Shown: positions 24,541 to 38,000 of the stretch, piece after piece
Layout: every line of letters starts with the position of its first letter
Numbering within the stretch: the stretch's first letter is position 1
NCBI GenBank assembly: GCA_028829895.1
Contig: CM054182.1
Coordinates: 61,783,379-61,847,378, forward strand
Direction: 5' to 3'
Source: Sinotaia quadrata
Lineage: Eukaryota; Mollusca; Gastropoda; Architaenioglossa; Viviparidae
DNA: 64,000 bases
The notes under the pieces: generated by a model
Database searches by the model: none
What the model saw: only the letters and a program-made list of their open reading frames with translations
What the model was told of the DNA's origin: nothing
Translations under genes and position numbers: made by a program

Positions 24541-25600
24541 ATATAATTGGAATGCAAGGAATGTCCTAGCTGCACACTTGAACCATGCAACAATAGAAAC
24601 TAATTGTTGTCAGGCATTATATGCTACTGCATAACTAGGATTAGAAACTCTTGCATAGCTGACCTACATCTGAATCATAGGCCAGTGCTGACTGACTGTG
24701 TCTAATGAATTTATTGTTATCGAACATGAAAGATTTGACTCCTTTTGTAAGCACAAAATTCTGCAACTCGAGTTTACTAAAATAACTAATCATGCCAGAG
24801 GGCTGACGCTATGTTGTCACTGCTAATACTTTGCATTTCTGGAACTCTCTCAAACATGTTCCACTGATAGTATATATAATACATCTGCGCTCAGAAGATT
24901 TACTATGTACCATTACTATGTCCTGAGTTTACTGGTTTGTTTGGTGAGAAAGACAAGAAGGATGTCTGGAATAGTTATAAGATTATCATGAAACACTAAA
25001 CTCTTGTTAATAGAATGCTCATGTAATTTTACCCTAACTTATTTACTAAGTATTATAAATTCATTTTGTATTTTTCACATCGTCTTGATGATGAAATGAA
25101 TTGTAAGTACAAATTCTATAATGTTTAAGCCTATTAAATTAATGAGGCAATTGTATATCTTTGTTTGACAATATAATTGAATGTAAAGGTAGCTGTTAAT
25201 GTTATGAGAAAGACAGCAATAGAATAGACTTAAGAGACATTGTTAGGAGAGAGCTGACATGTGCATTTGTTTATTCTGCAAACATATTTAATCATAACAA
25301 GTCAGTTGTATATACTTTTGGGGAAAGAATCCCTTCACACTGGTATGGGATGTGTGAGGGCGAACGTTGGAAATGCTGTAATAACTAGCTTAATATTAAC
25401 CAGCAGGATTGTATTTCACTCTGAACGAGTAACACATAGAAAAGGAGAGCAATTAGCATAATTGTTGATTCTAGGGCTTGACAGTCTCCCAGACTGCAAA
25501 AGATGAAGACCAAGTCGATTAGTGGATTACTATATTAAAAACAAGATAATTAATTATTAATTCACTGGGGTGAAGGTTTCACCCAGCCTGTCGCTCTAAT
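24540..25600. other. No gene; possible old LINE tail
   Basis: AT-rich. Around 24825-24895 the plus strand reads LHFWNSLKHVPL, reminiscent of the C-terminal FWNSLP block of some LINE ORF2 proteins, but too short to call. Confidence 0.3.
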
Positions 25601-25602
25601 AG

Positions 25603-25900
25603 ATGTATATTTAATGAACAAGGTTGAGTGGTCATTTTGACATTATGTATATTTACTGAACAAGGTTGAGTGGTCATTTTGACATTATGTATATTTACTG
25701 AACAAGGTTGAGTGGTCATTTTGACATTATGTATATTTACTGAACAAGGTTGAGTGGTCATTTTGACATTATGTATATTTACTGAACAAGGTTGAGTGGT
25801 CATTTTGACATTATGTATATTTACTGAACAAGGTTGAGTGGTCATTTTGACATTATGTATATTTAATGAACAAGGTTGAGTGGTCATATTGACATTAAGC
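25603..25900. repeat. 42-bp tandem array, seven copies
   Basis: Near-identical units GTATATTTACTGAACAAGGT plus TGAGTGGTCATTTTGACATTAT. A period of 14 codons keeps the minus frame open (MTTQPCSVNIHNVK repeats). Confidence 0.96.
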
Positions 25901-26609
25901 TACACGAGAAAACGAACATGATAAGTCCAAGTCCACATTTCTCGATCACAGTATCCGGTTGGAAATAGAGAAGACTGTTTCGAGTTCAAATGTCAAAATT
26001 TGCATATCACGTCCGATGCAAGGACAGTTTCCAGTTAAATCAGGTTTGTTTGGCACATTATTTATTTTATATCCTTAAACAGATGTCATACGATAGTGAG
26101 TATTGTTCATTTATTTTATATCCTTATAAAGATGTAAAGTTGTAGCCCGTTTTAACATTTCCTAAAAGTAGGGCATGCGTTTTAATCTTGAAATAATAAC
26201 TAGGCCCCAAACTCCAACTAAAAAAATAAAATATGGATAAAGTTCATCCAATAACCTAAATCTTTACGGTACAAATGTCTAATGACCTACCCAGATATGT
26301 AGTTCTTCTCGCGGCACTTGATTTAACTTCTTGCTCCAATGAATCCGGGTGGAATAACATGCGATGAACATGCTCTTCATTGCTTGGGTGGCCGGGGTCT
26401 GCTAAGACAAAGAAATCTATTTACGAACAATCCGCTCTTTTAAAGCGTCTGTAGGCCTATATGATCAGTGAAGATTTCTGAAAATGTTCTTTGTTGTACT
26501 GGAGTCGCTTCGTAATAATAATACCACACAGAGTGAACAGCTTTGATGACCGATCAAGTTGTTTTCATAAATTAGACTGTGTTGACATACGTGAAACTTC
26601 AAAGGCAAC

Positions 26610-26850
26610 CAAATTTGATAGATGTATGATGTGAAAGATGTCTGATGTGAATGGTGCCTGGTGTGAAAGATGTCTGATGTGCAAGATGCTAGATTTGAAA
26701 AATGCCGGATGAGAAAGAGGCTTGTTTGAAAAATGCCCCATGATTAAGAGGCTTGAATGTGAAATGCCTAGATGTGAAAGAGGCTTGATTGAAAAAATGC
26801 CTAAATGTGAAAGATGCTTGATTGAAAAATGCCTAGATGTCCTATGTCTG
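26610..26850. repeat. Degenerate GATGTGAAAGATG array
   Basis: Loosely periodic (about 20-34 bp) TGATGTGAAAGATG / TGATTGAAAAATGCC units. Confidence 0.8.
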
Positions 26851-26914
26851 ACGTGAAAGTGACGTCGAAGTGTATAATATACGTTTGCTCGCTTGCTTGA
26901 CATGTAGTTTCAAC

Positions 26915-27060
26915 GATCACAGAACATACAACATTTAACAAAATACAACATATATAAGAAGCACTACATACAACATTTAACAAAATACAACATATATAAG
27001 AAGCACTACACACAACATATGACATAAAATACAACATATATAAGAAGCACTACATTAATA
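26915..27060. repeat. ~42-bp tandem array, three copies
   Basis: Units share ACAACATATATAAGAAGCAC, with ACAACATTTAACAAAAT in the first two. Confidence 0.93.
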
Positions 27061-28210
27061 CTTCAAATAAGTCTCCACAGTTAATTGCTCACCTTCCATT
27101 GACAGTGCTACACACTTTGTTTTAAATGGAGAATATTTAAACCAACCATCGACATTTGCAACGATTCCTGTGTATGATAGCCATGACTGACAGCGTAACA
27201 CTACAATCAAACACTATCTACTACAACGTCATATTTTTCGTTAGTCATTTAGTTTATTTCCTTTTAAACATGACATGCTTCCTGACAGCCACTCCATTCA
27301 AATCCGTCACTGAAGTTTCACTGACAATATAAAAACCAACAACTAGAACAAAACAAAAAGCGATAACAACCCAGGCTGATGAAAAGACTTCTTTCAAGAA
27401 CCAGTCCAGTTTTTCAACGGGCCATCACTAACAATTTCCAACCCGGTCACTAGGGTCAGCTAGAAAATACTGGCTATCTAATATTTTTGTAACAAACTTT
27501 CTACGAAAAACTCGTGATCAAAACTTGAATTGAAAAAAAAAAAAAAGACATACAAACACAAAAATAGCACAACAGAACAAATTACAAACACACGCGCACA
27601 CAACTAAAACTTCACTCGACAAGATTAATTTAAATATCAAAAGTACCACAACAAAAAGGGTGAGAGAAAAATGAAACTTTCTGTCAGGAATTTTAATGTT
27701 CATTCCATGCGTCACATGATTGCATTACTGTCAAAAGTTAACAGTTTTCAAAGAAAGAAATTGATTTATTTCCCCTATTTATCAAACGTGTGAAACAAGC
27801 CTAATGGGTTGGAAGCTAACGGTAGTCAGAATGATATCTTTCTACGCTTAGCGGGAATCTTCAAACTGTGACAAACGATTAAGGCTTGTAACGTGATACA
27901 TGCTGCCGACGTCACAGTGTCGACAAAAGGCTTTTTCTTCGAAAAGGGTGGATGTCTTGCTTGAAACGGCTTTCTGTTAGCAACACAATATGTTTCCTTC
28001 TTGATCGACCGACACCGAGAGTCATCGAACTGTCATTTCTGCTTAAACGTCCCGCTCTGTTCTATAGCTTGTTGGACTTTACAACGAAACAAACCCACAC
28101 TACTTCCCCCCCCCCTCCTCGTGCCACCCGGGCTTCACTCTCATCACATGCACCAAACATAATGTACATTAATATCAACGAATGCACGAATACTTATTTT
28201 CCAGTCTCAT
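27060..28210. other. No gene seen
   Basis: Intergenic sequence downstream of CCDC96. An open frame starting at 27952 runs into the GT tract and is not credible as a gene. Confidence 0.5.
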
Positions 28211-28214
28211 ACGC

Positions 28215-28517
28215 CATCTGTATATATATATATATAGTTGTGTGTGTGTATGTGCGTGTGCGTGTTGTTGTTGTGTGTCTGTGTGTGTGCGTGTTGGTGT
28301 GTGTGTCTGTGTGTGTGTTGTTGTTGTGTGTGTGTGTTTGTGTGTGTGCGTGTTGTTGTGTGTCTGTGTGTGTGTGCGATTGTGTGTGTGCGTATTTAAA
28401 AGTATTTTTAATTTATTGATATACTTTCAACATATCAATGCATTCACATAAAAAGTCACATTCAAGCACAGGCACGCATACACTTGCACGGACACATACA
28501 CCACATACACGCACACA

Positions 28518-28560
<43 letters not shown>
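28215..28560. repeat. Opposed GT (28239-28391) and CA (28509-28558) microsatellites
   Basis: Interrupted GT run with TTGTTG breaks and a short (AT)n lead-in at 28219-28234, then a pure CA run 120 bp on. Lies in or just past the CCDC96 3' UTR. Confidence 0.95.
28412..28417 (-). terminator. Candidate CCDC96 poly(A) signal
   Basis: AATAAA on the minus strand about 400 bp past the CCDC96 stop, between the opposed GT and CA microsatellites. It is the nearest clear hexamer I found; cleavage cannot be confirmed from sequence. Confidence 0.35.
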
Positions 28561-28819
28561 GCGTGCATATCTACTACACAGACACAAACGCAAACGAACA
28601 ATCATATCACACGCATACTCGCCACACGGAAAACCATACCCCAAGTAAGTCTGTATTTGATGCGTAAGCTAAGATCCTATCACTTCATGAGTCTAATCAA
28701 TCTGACATCCCACCACCACCACCCCACCCACAAAATGTATCCAAAAAAGTTCCACGTCCCCAAGACGTGTCTCCGAGTTGTCTTTTCTTTCATTCACAAC
28801 GCCACCGACGACAACAGTC

Positions 28820-29074
28820 CTAACGCTTGACGATGTTACCCACTCGAGCCTGCTCGATCTTGCGCCGCACCTGGTTGCAGTGCAGCGAGAGTTCTGCGTG
28901 CTGCATCTTGAGCTGCTCTAGCTTCACACGCAGGTCGTCCCCCTCATCCTTGCGCTCTTCGTAGTCACGCAGCAATGGTTTGTTCCCCAGCAGGCCGCAG
29001 CTCTGGCGAAGACGGTGGTTATCGATGCGCAACGAGTCCCTGACCTGCTTGGTTCTGGACAGAATGTCTCGTTT
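28820..29074 (-). CDS. CCDC96: CCDC96 coding exon 12 (terminal)
   Basis: Acceptor TCTTTCCAG. Encodes KRDILSRTKQVRDSL to the C-terminus ARVGNIVKR and TAG. Strongly G/C-ending codons, unlike the AT-rich 5' exons. Confidence 0.96.
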   Translation of the reverse strand, partial: KRDILSRTKQVRDSLRIDNHRLRQSCGLLGNKPLLRDYEERKDEGDDLRVKLEQLKMQHAELSLHCNQVRRKIEQARVGNIVKR

Positions 29075-32000
29075 CTGGAAAGACAAGGAAATTGTGGGTC
29101 GGGAGGAATTCATTATACGTTTCAAGACTGGGGGTTGGTAGAATTTTGTTTTCTTAGGAAGTGTCTGAATTATGAGATGTTTACGAGAAAGGGATGGGGG
29201 TATAAGGAGCAAAAAAAGTACATACGGAATTATTAATTTAAACAGACCCTCTCCTCCCCCCCCCGCCCCCATAAATCATCTTTAACCACCCTCACTCCAA
29301 TCACACACTGGCGGAGTAAATTTGCCCACCCATATTTCTAGATTTAATTGTTATATAAATTGGTAAATTGTCAACGTGACCCGACCTTGGGCACTCTTTA
29401 TGATGGTATTTTTTGTAAGTGTCAGAGTTGGAGTAAACAACTCGAGTTTAAAATATGCTAGCGAATTGCTTACGAAATCTAAACCAGTTCCAACTCGATG
29501 AGTAGTTTTTCTGACTAATAGTCTCATCTTGTTCATAACAAAATCATCCAATGGGGATGGACCGGAAGTTTCTTTGTTGAAGAAGTACTCTATTCTATCA
29601 GTTTGAATTTGAACTCGAGTCCGGTCATAAAGGGATTCTTAGCTTATAGTAAGTTCACTGCCTGATAAAGGAAAAATGGACTTAGAATATTCGTATATGT
29701 TTGCTATTGATCTATGAGAGAATCAGAGAATACTTATGTAATTGAAGAACTATTTATTAATTTGACTATAGCGTACATTATACTTGTGAATTTTGATTGA
29801 TGTTATTTGTGTGTGTATCAGATAACGAAACTGTTGCAGGATTTGTAAGTTGAGAATGTCTGTACGAGAGAAATGAGTTTAGAGGTGAAATATGCCTGAA
29901 ATTTAGTGCTGCGTTAATTTGACTTTTGCAGAGCAGAGCAAGCCTTTTTGGTTCACTTCATGCTACAGTGACTACTGTACTCTACTGAATACCTTGGTGT
30001 GTGCATCCAGCTTTGTTGTCAACTTATTAGTGAAATATATTGCTGTAAGTTGATTCAAACTGAGATAAGCATATTCCATGAATCAAAATGTTACACTGAG
30101 GAAAAATATTAAACTAAGACCATAAAGTCACAGCAAAGTAGACATGACAGTCACACTTAAGTAAATGTGTCACACCATACATGATTCCAAATAAGGTAAA
30201 TATTACAGAGAAGAAAAAAACATGAAAGACAAAAAGTTGCATTGAAAATGGAGATACACACTGTTAACTGACATAATCATATTATAGGAGAAAGGACTGT
30301 GAATCGCCCTCAAATAAACACTGGAACAACACTGAAACTGATGTTTGAGTCACACCAAAATAAATACTTGAATCATACTGAGACACTTAGCCACACTGAA
30401 ACAGACACTTGAGTCACATTGAAATAGACACTTGAACCACAATGAAAAAGACACATGAGTCCACCTGAAACAAACACTTGAGTCCACACTGAAACAAACA
30501 CTTGAGTCACAATGAAATAGACACTTAAATCACAATGAAATAGACTCTTGAATCACACTGAAAAAGACATAGCTATAAAAAAAGCTATACTGAAATAGAC
30601 ATTTGAATCACAATGGAATAGACACTTAAGCCATACTGAAAAAGACACTTAAATCACAATGAAATAGGCACATTTATCACATTGATATAGAAACTTGAGT
30701 CTCTGAAGCAGATGCTTGAATAACTGAAATAGACCCTTGAAGCATAAGGAAATAGACTTGAAACAGACATTTAAGTCACACCCTTGAATCACAAATGAAA
30801 CAAACACTTAAGCCACAATGAAACAGACATTTAAGTCAGACTGAAATAACACAAATCACACTGAAATAAACACCTACAAGTCACACTAGAATAAATGCTT
30901 GAGCCATGTCAATGTAAGTACTCAAGCCACACTGAAATCAACACTTGAACCACACTGAAATCAAACACTCATGCCACACTGAAATTAAAAATTTGAGCCA
31001 TATTGACACACAGCAAAACAGACTAGTATAGGCACCTGAGCCACCAATGCCTCAACATCCTGAAGCTTGATTTTTTGAACTTGGTTCTCTCCCTGTACGA
31101 ACTGCAGCTTTTCTTTCAGGTGGGTCAGGACCTGCACAGTGCTGGTTATCTTTTTACGCAGCTTCAGCAGCTCCTAGCAAATCAGAAATTGAAGCATTGA
31201 AAATCAGAACCCTCAAGGCAAACCTTGCTAGCAAAAATAATGAATTGTATCACTGGTCAATAGCCAAATAGCTAAATCACTGGTTGAAACATCACCTAGA
31301 TTTTGGTCACTAGCTACACAGCTAAATTACCAGCTACTATTCAAATATAAGCTAGATTGCTGATCACTAGCTAAACAACTAAATGGTTACTATTCAAACA
31401 TCAGCTAGATTACTGGTCACTAGCTAAACAACTAAATGGTTATTATTCAAACATCAGCTAGATTACTGGAGTGATAAACATCCAATACTGGAGGATACCT
31501 CCCCCACCCCCTTCACATGAGAGAATTTAGTGTGTAATTCTACATGTACCAAACTTTGATACAACATTCTGTTTCCAGGTTTATGTGACAGAATGCCAAT
31601 CATACATGAAGTGGTTGGCTCTGGTTCAGTTCAAGAAGTTCATTGCATAGATTTATCGTCTGCATGTTGATATTTCTTGAAAAACATTTGGTTCCAGCAA
31701 GTGTCAATGTTGTCTCCTGAGATGTTAAAAATCTTTTGTCATGGTTGCAAATAGTCCATAATACTTCCTGTGATTTTGAGGCTTCAATCCTCAGAGGGAT
31801 CATACACATAAATCATGTGTTTCTATTTCTTTGGCTAAGCATCAGCTGTTGGCTTCCATTTAAGAGACATGTTGTACAAAACTTTGAATTTTTAAATATG
31901 ATGTATTAGAATGATAATCAGTATGGTAAGATTCTGGCACTGTGGCAGGTGCACAGGAACTGAGACTCAATGATGGAGCATCAGATTCACACCTTTTCTC

Positions 32001-35000
32001 TCACCATTCCTTCCAATATGTTTTCTTCCCCAAGTGTGTATAACAGAATTCATGTAAGTTAACTGCACTTAAGATGCATCACCACTATAATAATAAGAGT
32101 GTGGTGGTTAAGCTTTTAATTTAACAATAGTGGTAGTATATGCCCTCTATGTTTTATGTTGCAAGAAAAGCACATCCTTCAAATTATCAAATACAACCTT
32201 CTAGTGTCCTAACCTCATTTCTTTCCTCGATCTTCTCATTGTAAGTCTGGTTTTCAATTTTCAATTGTTCAAAGTCAATCAGATGGAGACCCTCAGCCAG
32301 TTCTTCCTGAAATTATTAAAAGCAAACTGAAGATGACAATGTGAAAGAGTCTAAACAAAGAAGAGAAAAGGAGAATAAAACATTCATTGATGTGTTTATA
32401 AGATTACAATACAATGAAGAACAGTGCAGTTATATACTGTGAACAAATTAGCATTTGTTGTAAAAGCTATTTCCTCCATTTTATACCATTTCATTTTATA
32501 TTTAAAAAAACAATTATTTCCTTCCAATGGCTGTGAAAAAGCATATTTCTTAGTAAAAGGAAATCACTCTGTCATTAAGTAGTCCAGAATGTGTATTATT
32601 AAAAATATTATTATGACAGTTCACTTTCTACAACAGTTCACATTTCTCTCTGTGATTCAGAATTTTTTTTTTAAAGTTTGAAAACATAACTATACCATAT
32701 TCAGTCAATTATGATTTAAGTGAAATACAATAGAACATAATTAACAGTTAAAAGAAAAGATCACAGTGCTGAATTATAATAAAATATAACAATATAAGAT
32801 ACTATAATACAGCGCAACCTTAATTCAAATTCGAGACACCATCATAAATGTCTTGATATATTCAAATTTTGATATTACCATTTTCACAAATTTCAAGCAA
32901 CCCAACTTTTGAAGACATTTTATAGATGTCTAAATTATTAGCTTAAAAAATATAGTACCATAAATATAATGTTTATACTTGAAAAAATTAGGATTTTTAC
33001 TGCTTTACAAATATGCAAAATTTAAATATAAGAAACACTTGTCTGTTCCAAATAATGACGTGTACAATGCAGTACTCGACACTTGCAGTAGGCTGCCATC
33101 ATAAAAGGTTTTAGATCTAAGTATATTTTATTATGTTTCAATAGCATTATCTAGACTTCAAGATATTAATAAATCGTATTATAAATGGTGTAGTATCAAT
33201 TATAACAACAAAATAAATAAAAATTTCAATAGACACTAGTTTTTGTTTTTCTCTAGATTAATTGTGTGTTTGTATATGTGTGTGTGTGTATGGATGTATA
33301 TATTGTAGGTAGATATGTTTGTATGTACTTGTGTATGTATGAATGATAATGTACGTACGTATGTATGTGTTGTAAGGGAAGTAACTAATTACAAGAGCTA
33401 ATCAGAAAGAGTTACAGATCTTAGACTTTAACTGTTCTTTTTTTCTTCAATTTGCTTTTCAGTTTCATGTTTTCAAGGTATGTGTGTATGTATGCGTTGT
33501 AAGGGAAGTAACTAAGTAACAAGAGCTAAGCAGAAAGATTTACAGACCTTAGACTTTAACTGTTGTTCTTTTTTCTTCAGTTTGTTTTTCAGTTTGATGT
33601 TTTCAAGGCGAACACTGACTACCTCTGATTCTTTCCTGTTTTCATTGACCAGAAATTGTTCTATGTCCTGAAAAATAGGCAAAAGAGATTTATATTGTTG
33701 AAATGTAATTGTTTTAGACTTGCAACATAGGCAAAAATGATTTATATTGCTAGAATGTAATTGTTCTATATCCTACAAAAGAGATTTACAATTGTAATTG
33801 TTTTAGACCTGCAAAATAGTCAAAAGCGATTTATATTGCTAGACTATAATTGTTGTATGTCCTATAAAATAGGACTTTTCCTAACACCAGGCAATGAAAA
33901 AAAAGGGGGATAATTTATATAAAGAAATGTTGGTTAACCTTCTCTCTGCACTTATTAGCAAGTACAAGTCACAAAGTTTCATAGTGAAATGAAGTATAAG
34001 ATCATTACTGTGTGAGTATATAAGTGATCCTTGCTAGCAGATAAGCAATGAGATTATCTTTTTCCACAAATTTTTAAATGACGTGTGCATTCTGTCACAC
34101 TCATGTAAACAAGTAACCAATGGCTTTTTTTTGCAATCTAATTAAAATCAGCAATAATTTAAACCAAGTATCAGTATCACTATTTTCTCTTGGCACTTTA
34201 AGATCACACTGCACTTCATTAATCTTGTTTTATGGAAAGTGTGTCAGCTAGTACACTCTAAATACTGCTACAGCCTGGACCAGGCTTGACCTCTGATGTT
34301 ACCTGCAAAGGCCAGTCCCCATAACTTTGGCCTTCTGGCTCCACAAATGATAGAAAAACCTTTGCTTTGTAATGCCTTAAAATAAAACCCAGTAGAATAA
34401 CTCTGTGCCCCTGAAAGTTATTATGCATTCTCACTAACAGTCTCTCTCTCTGCCGCCTTACCTTATGACATTTCTCCTTGTTTTGTTTATTAGCAAATTA
34501 ATTTTAATGCAAACATATTTGAGATTCATTATTAAAAATAAGATGTTCTAATCAATCAACCTTTGAACTCGCATCCCTGAAATGTTGCAATGTGTTAATA
34601 CTGTTTAAATTATTGCCAAAAGCAAATTCTAGAGTAAGCACATCAAACTTCACCAGAATTCTAATTTCTCTCACTCCCCACTCCCCTCAAAATTCCTCCC
34701 TGCTCTCTATCCAAACTACTTCACTCCACCCAATCACCCATTTTCAACATGCCTTTGGTGCGATTGGTTTTCCTGAACGTGAGTTGATGGCATTTAAAGC
34801 CACTTGCTTCTTAAATTCCATAAAACGTTTGCGCTCTTCTTCAACTCGTTCTCGCTTCTCCTCACAGCGGGCCTTTAACTCCTCCATTTGCTGTTGATAG
34901 TTTTCTCGCTCAGAAAGATCTTGCTCATGCAATTCATCAAGCTGGGCTGCAACACATAAGTAGACATGCATACAAATAACCTGTTTTAAAATTTAAAAAA

Positions 35001-38000
35001 TTTAAACGAAATTATGTAAGGTAATCAAGAATGAAAAACCTTGTACAAGCACACACACACACACACAAAAACATAAATGCAAACACAAATAAATAAATAA
35101 AAATTTACAATAAACAAAAGCAAAATTTAACAACCAAACTCACAAGAAGAATATACACGGTAAAAATCTTAATATGTGTTCATATAATTATGCTTATAAT
35201 GTGATGATAATAGCATACTAGAATACTGGTTGAAGACAGCCATACCAAAATATCAGCTCTAGATAGCCATACCAAAATATCAGCTCCAGATAGCCATACC
35301 AAAATATCAGCTCCAGATAGCCATACCAAAATATCAGCTCCAGATAGCCATACCAAAATATCAGCTCCAGATAGCCATACCAAAATATCAGCTCCAGATA
35401 GCCATACCAGAATATCAGCTCCAGATAGCCATACCAGAATATCAGCTCCAGATAGCCATACCAAAATATCAGCTCCAGATAGCCATACCAAAAAAGTGGT
35501 TGTAGATAGCCATACCAGAATATCAGCTCTAGAAAGTCATACCAGAAAATCAGCTCCAGATAGCCATACCAGAATATCAGCTCAGACAGTCATACCAGAA
35601 TATCAGCTCTAAATAGCCATACCAGATTATTGGCTGTAGAAAACCTTGAATGTCAGTTTGTTTAGTAACTGTGTTCTAAATGTTACCCATGTATTTTAGG
35701 TATCGCTGTTCCTGATCTGTGATGTTCTTGTCATAATCCTGCCTTTCATCGCTCTTCTTCTTGCGAAAATATTCTGCCAATTTATGTTGCAAATGATAAT
35801 TATGTGTCATCAATGCTTCTCTCTCTGCCATTGCAATCTGAGCACAAAGAAATATTTAAAGTGGATATCATTGAATATACTTTCGCTTGATGAAAAGACA
35901 ATGAATGAAATACAGAAATAAACAATCTAAGAGAGAAATGATGATAATATCATTAAATGCTTTGTTAAACAATGCTCTATGCCAATTATTTTGAGTAAGA
36001 AATACAACAGGTATAGATTTTTCTTTTCTCTATGTCAATTATTTTGAGTAAAAAAATACAATAGGTATAGCCTTTTTCTTTTCTCTATGTCAATTATTTT
36101 GAGTAAAAAAATGCAATAGGTATAGCTTTTTTATTTTCTCCATGTCAATTATTTTGAGTAAAAAAATACAATATGTATAGTGTTTTTCTTTTCAATCTCT
36201 TAAATGTTATCATTTCTTTTTATTTCTCACAATGCATAATGTACTTTTTTTTCAGATTTGTTTCTTTTAATTATAAATGATGTGATGCACAAAATATATT
36301 AACAGTTTTGGAGAAAAGAAATTTTCAGTGCTTTTAAATATAAATTTCAAAACAATAAATAATTTAAGTAAAATTTTTTAAGCACAGAGACAGATTAACT
36401 TAATTTCTCTTTTCAACATTTGCTGACTGCACAAAAAGCACACTTCTATCACAGATGAATATCATCTAACTAGTGAACATACAGAACTTACTGTGCTTCA
36501 GGAAAGTGGCAGATGAGACATATTGAGATATTTCAAGTATACCATATAATATATGAAATAAGATTATGTAGATTAGTGTGTGAAAGGACTTTAATTTAAA
36601 TTAAGACACATGTGAATATATACTAACTTTATTTGTAATTAACTTATTAGTGCTGCTATTTAACTAAATTATAAAGTTAAAAATTAATGTTGCTGGATTG
36701 ACATAAGGGTAAGAATGTGGATGTCTATTAGTGTGTGTAAATATGAGCTGTCAGTGTGAAGATTTACTAATATTATGTCATTGAGAGTGGTTAAATATCC
36801 ACAACACTTATTAATAAAAATATTTCTGTGGATTTATATTTCAAAATTTATTTGAGTGTGAAATTTCTAAATTGTATGTCACCCAGGCTTTCTGAAACAT
36901 TTATGATATTATTGTTAGAGTGACAGTGAATGATACTGTTGAAGAATATTTTAACTAATCAATGAAGCATACAGGATGTTGTTCATAGAACTTCAATTTA
37001 CATGAAACTAACTTGTGCTATTAAGAAATGCTTTCATCAAACCATTGTTGTTTGGAGTAAATTAAACAAAAAACATGAAATATACTCTAATGCCTGAGAT
37101 GTTAAGTAATACTTTTGTCAGACTATTGAAACAAGCATACAGAATGCTGTATGCAAGAATTTAATCAGAACAATAGCACACAGAGATTAAGTTGTGGTAA
37201 TGTTTGATAATATTATCAAAACCAGAGAAACTTATAAGAGAGTATTTACAACTTGTTTAGACAAATAAGTGAAGTAAATCGAATCTGGTTGCATTGTAAA
37301 ATAATTTGATAGAGGAAAGTATACCTGATACTGCTGGATGAGGCTCTCTCTGTCAAACTTCTTATCTTCAGTTGCAACTTCCACAACTGCCTCTGCTGTG
37401 AGCTCCTCTTCAATTACTCGACCTCTCGACAATTCACCTTCAAAATCCATATCTTTTTTAAAGAAAATAAGAAAGTAAGGATATAATAAAAATCTCTGAA
37501 AGATAATTGAAAAGATAATGTTCATGACTACAGTAAAACCCCATTATAATGCAATAATTTTTGTCCAAAAATGGTGATCAACAATAAATGTGGGTTCTTG
37601 TTACAGCAGGATTTGCCATTTCAAAGTCAGACAATTTAAGTATGGTAACAAAATAATAGTGGGTATTTGGCATGAAATTATTTCATTATCCAAATGCAAT
37701 GTGGAGATAGCTTGGGGAGAGAGGAAAAGCAAATCAAAAGATTACAGAGAGTTTGTGCCACATCATGAATTATCATCAAAGGAGGAAAAAATCACTATAA
37801 TGTGGGAATAGCTGGATAAGCAGTTTTTATCAATGTCAACAACAGAATGACATCACTATTGCATGAAATGAGCATTGAAGCGGAAAACACAGCTGTCATT
37901 TCCGCTTCAATGCTCATTTCATGCAATAGTGATGTCATTCTGTTGTTGACATTGAGAAAAACTGAAGATGCTTATTGCTAGCATGCTGTGCAGAAAGGGA

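Noticed and set aside
25603..25900. CRISPR-like direct repeats
   Set aside because: The units are contiguous with no unique spacers, and the genome is eukaryotic; this is a minisatellite. The same holds for the other arrays.
32811..32900. Further Tigger-like terminal sequence (CAGCGCAACCTTAATTC)
   Set aside because: Suggestive start, but no second end and no internal similarity.
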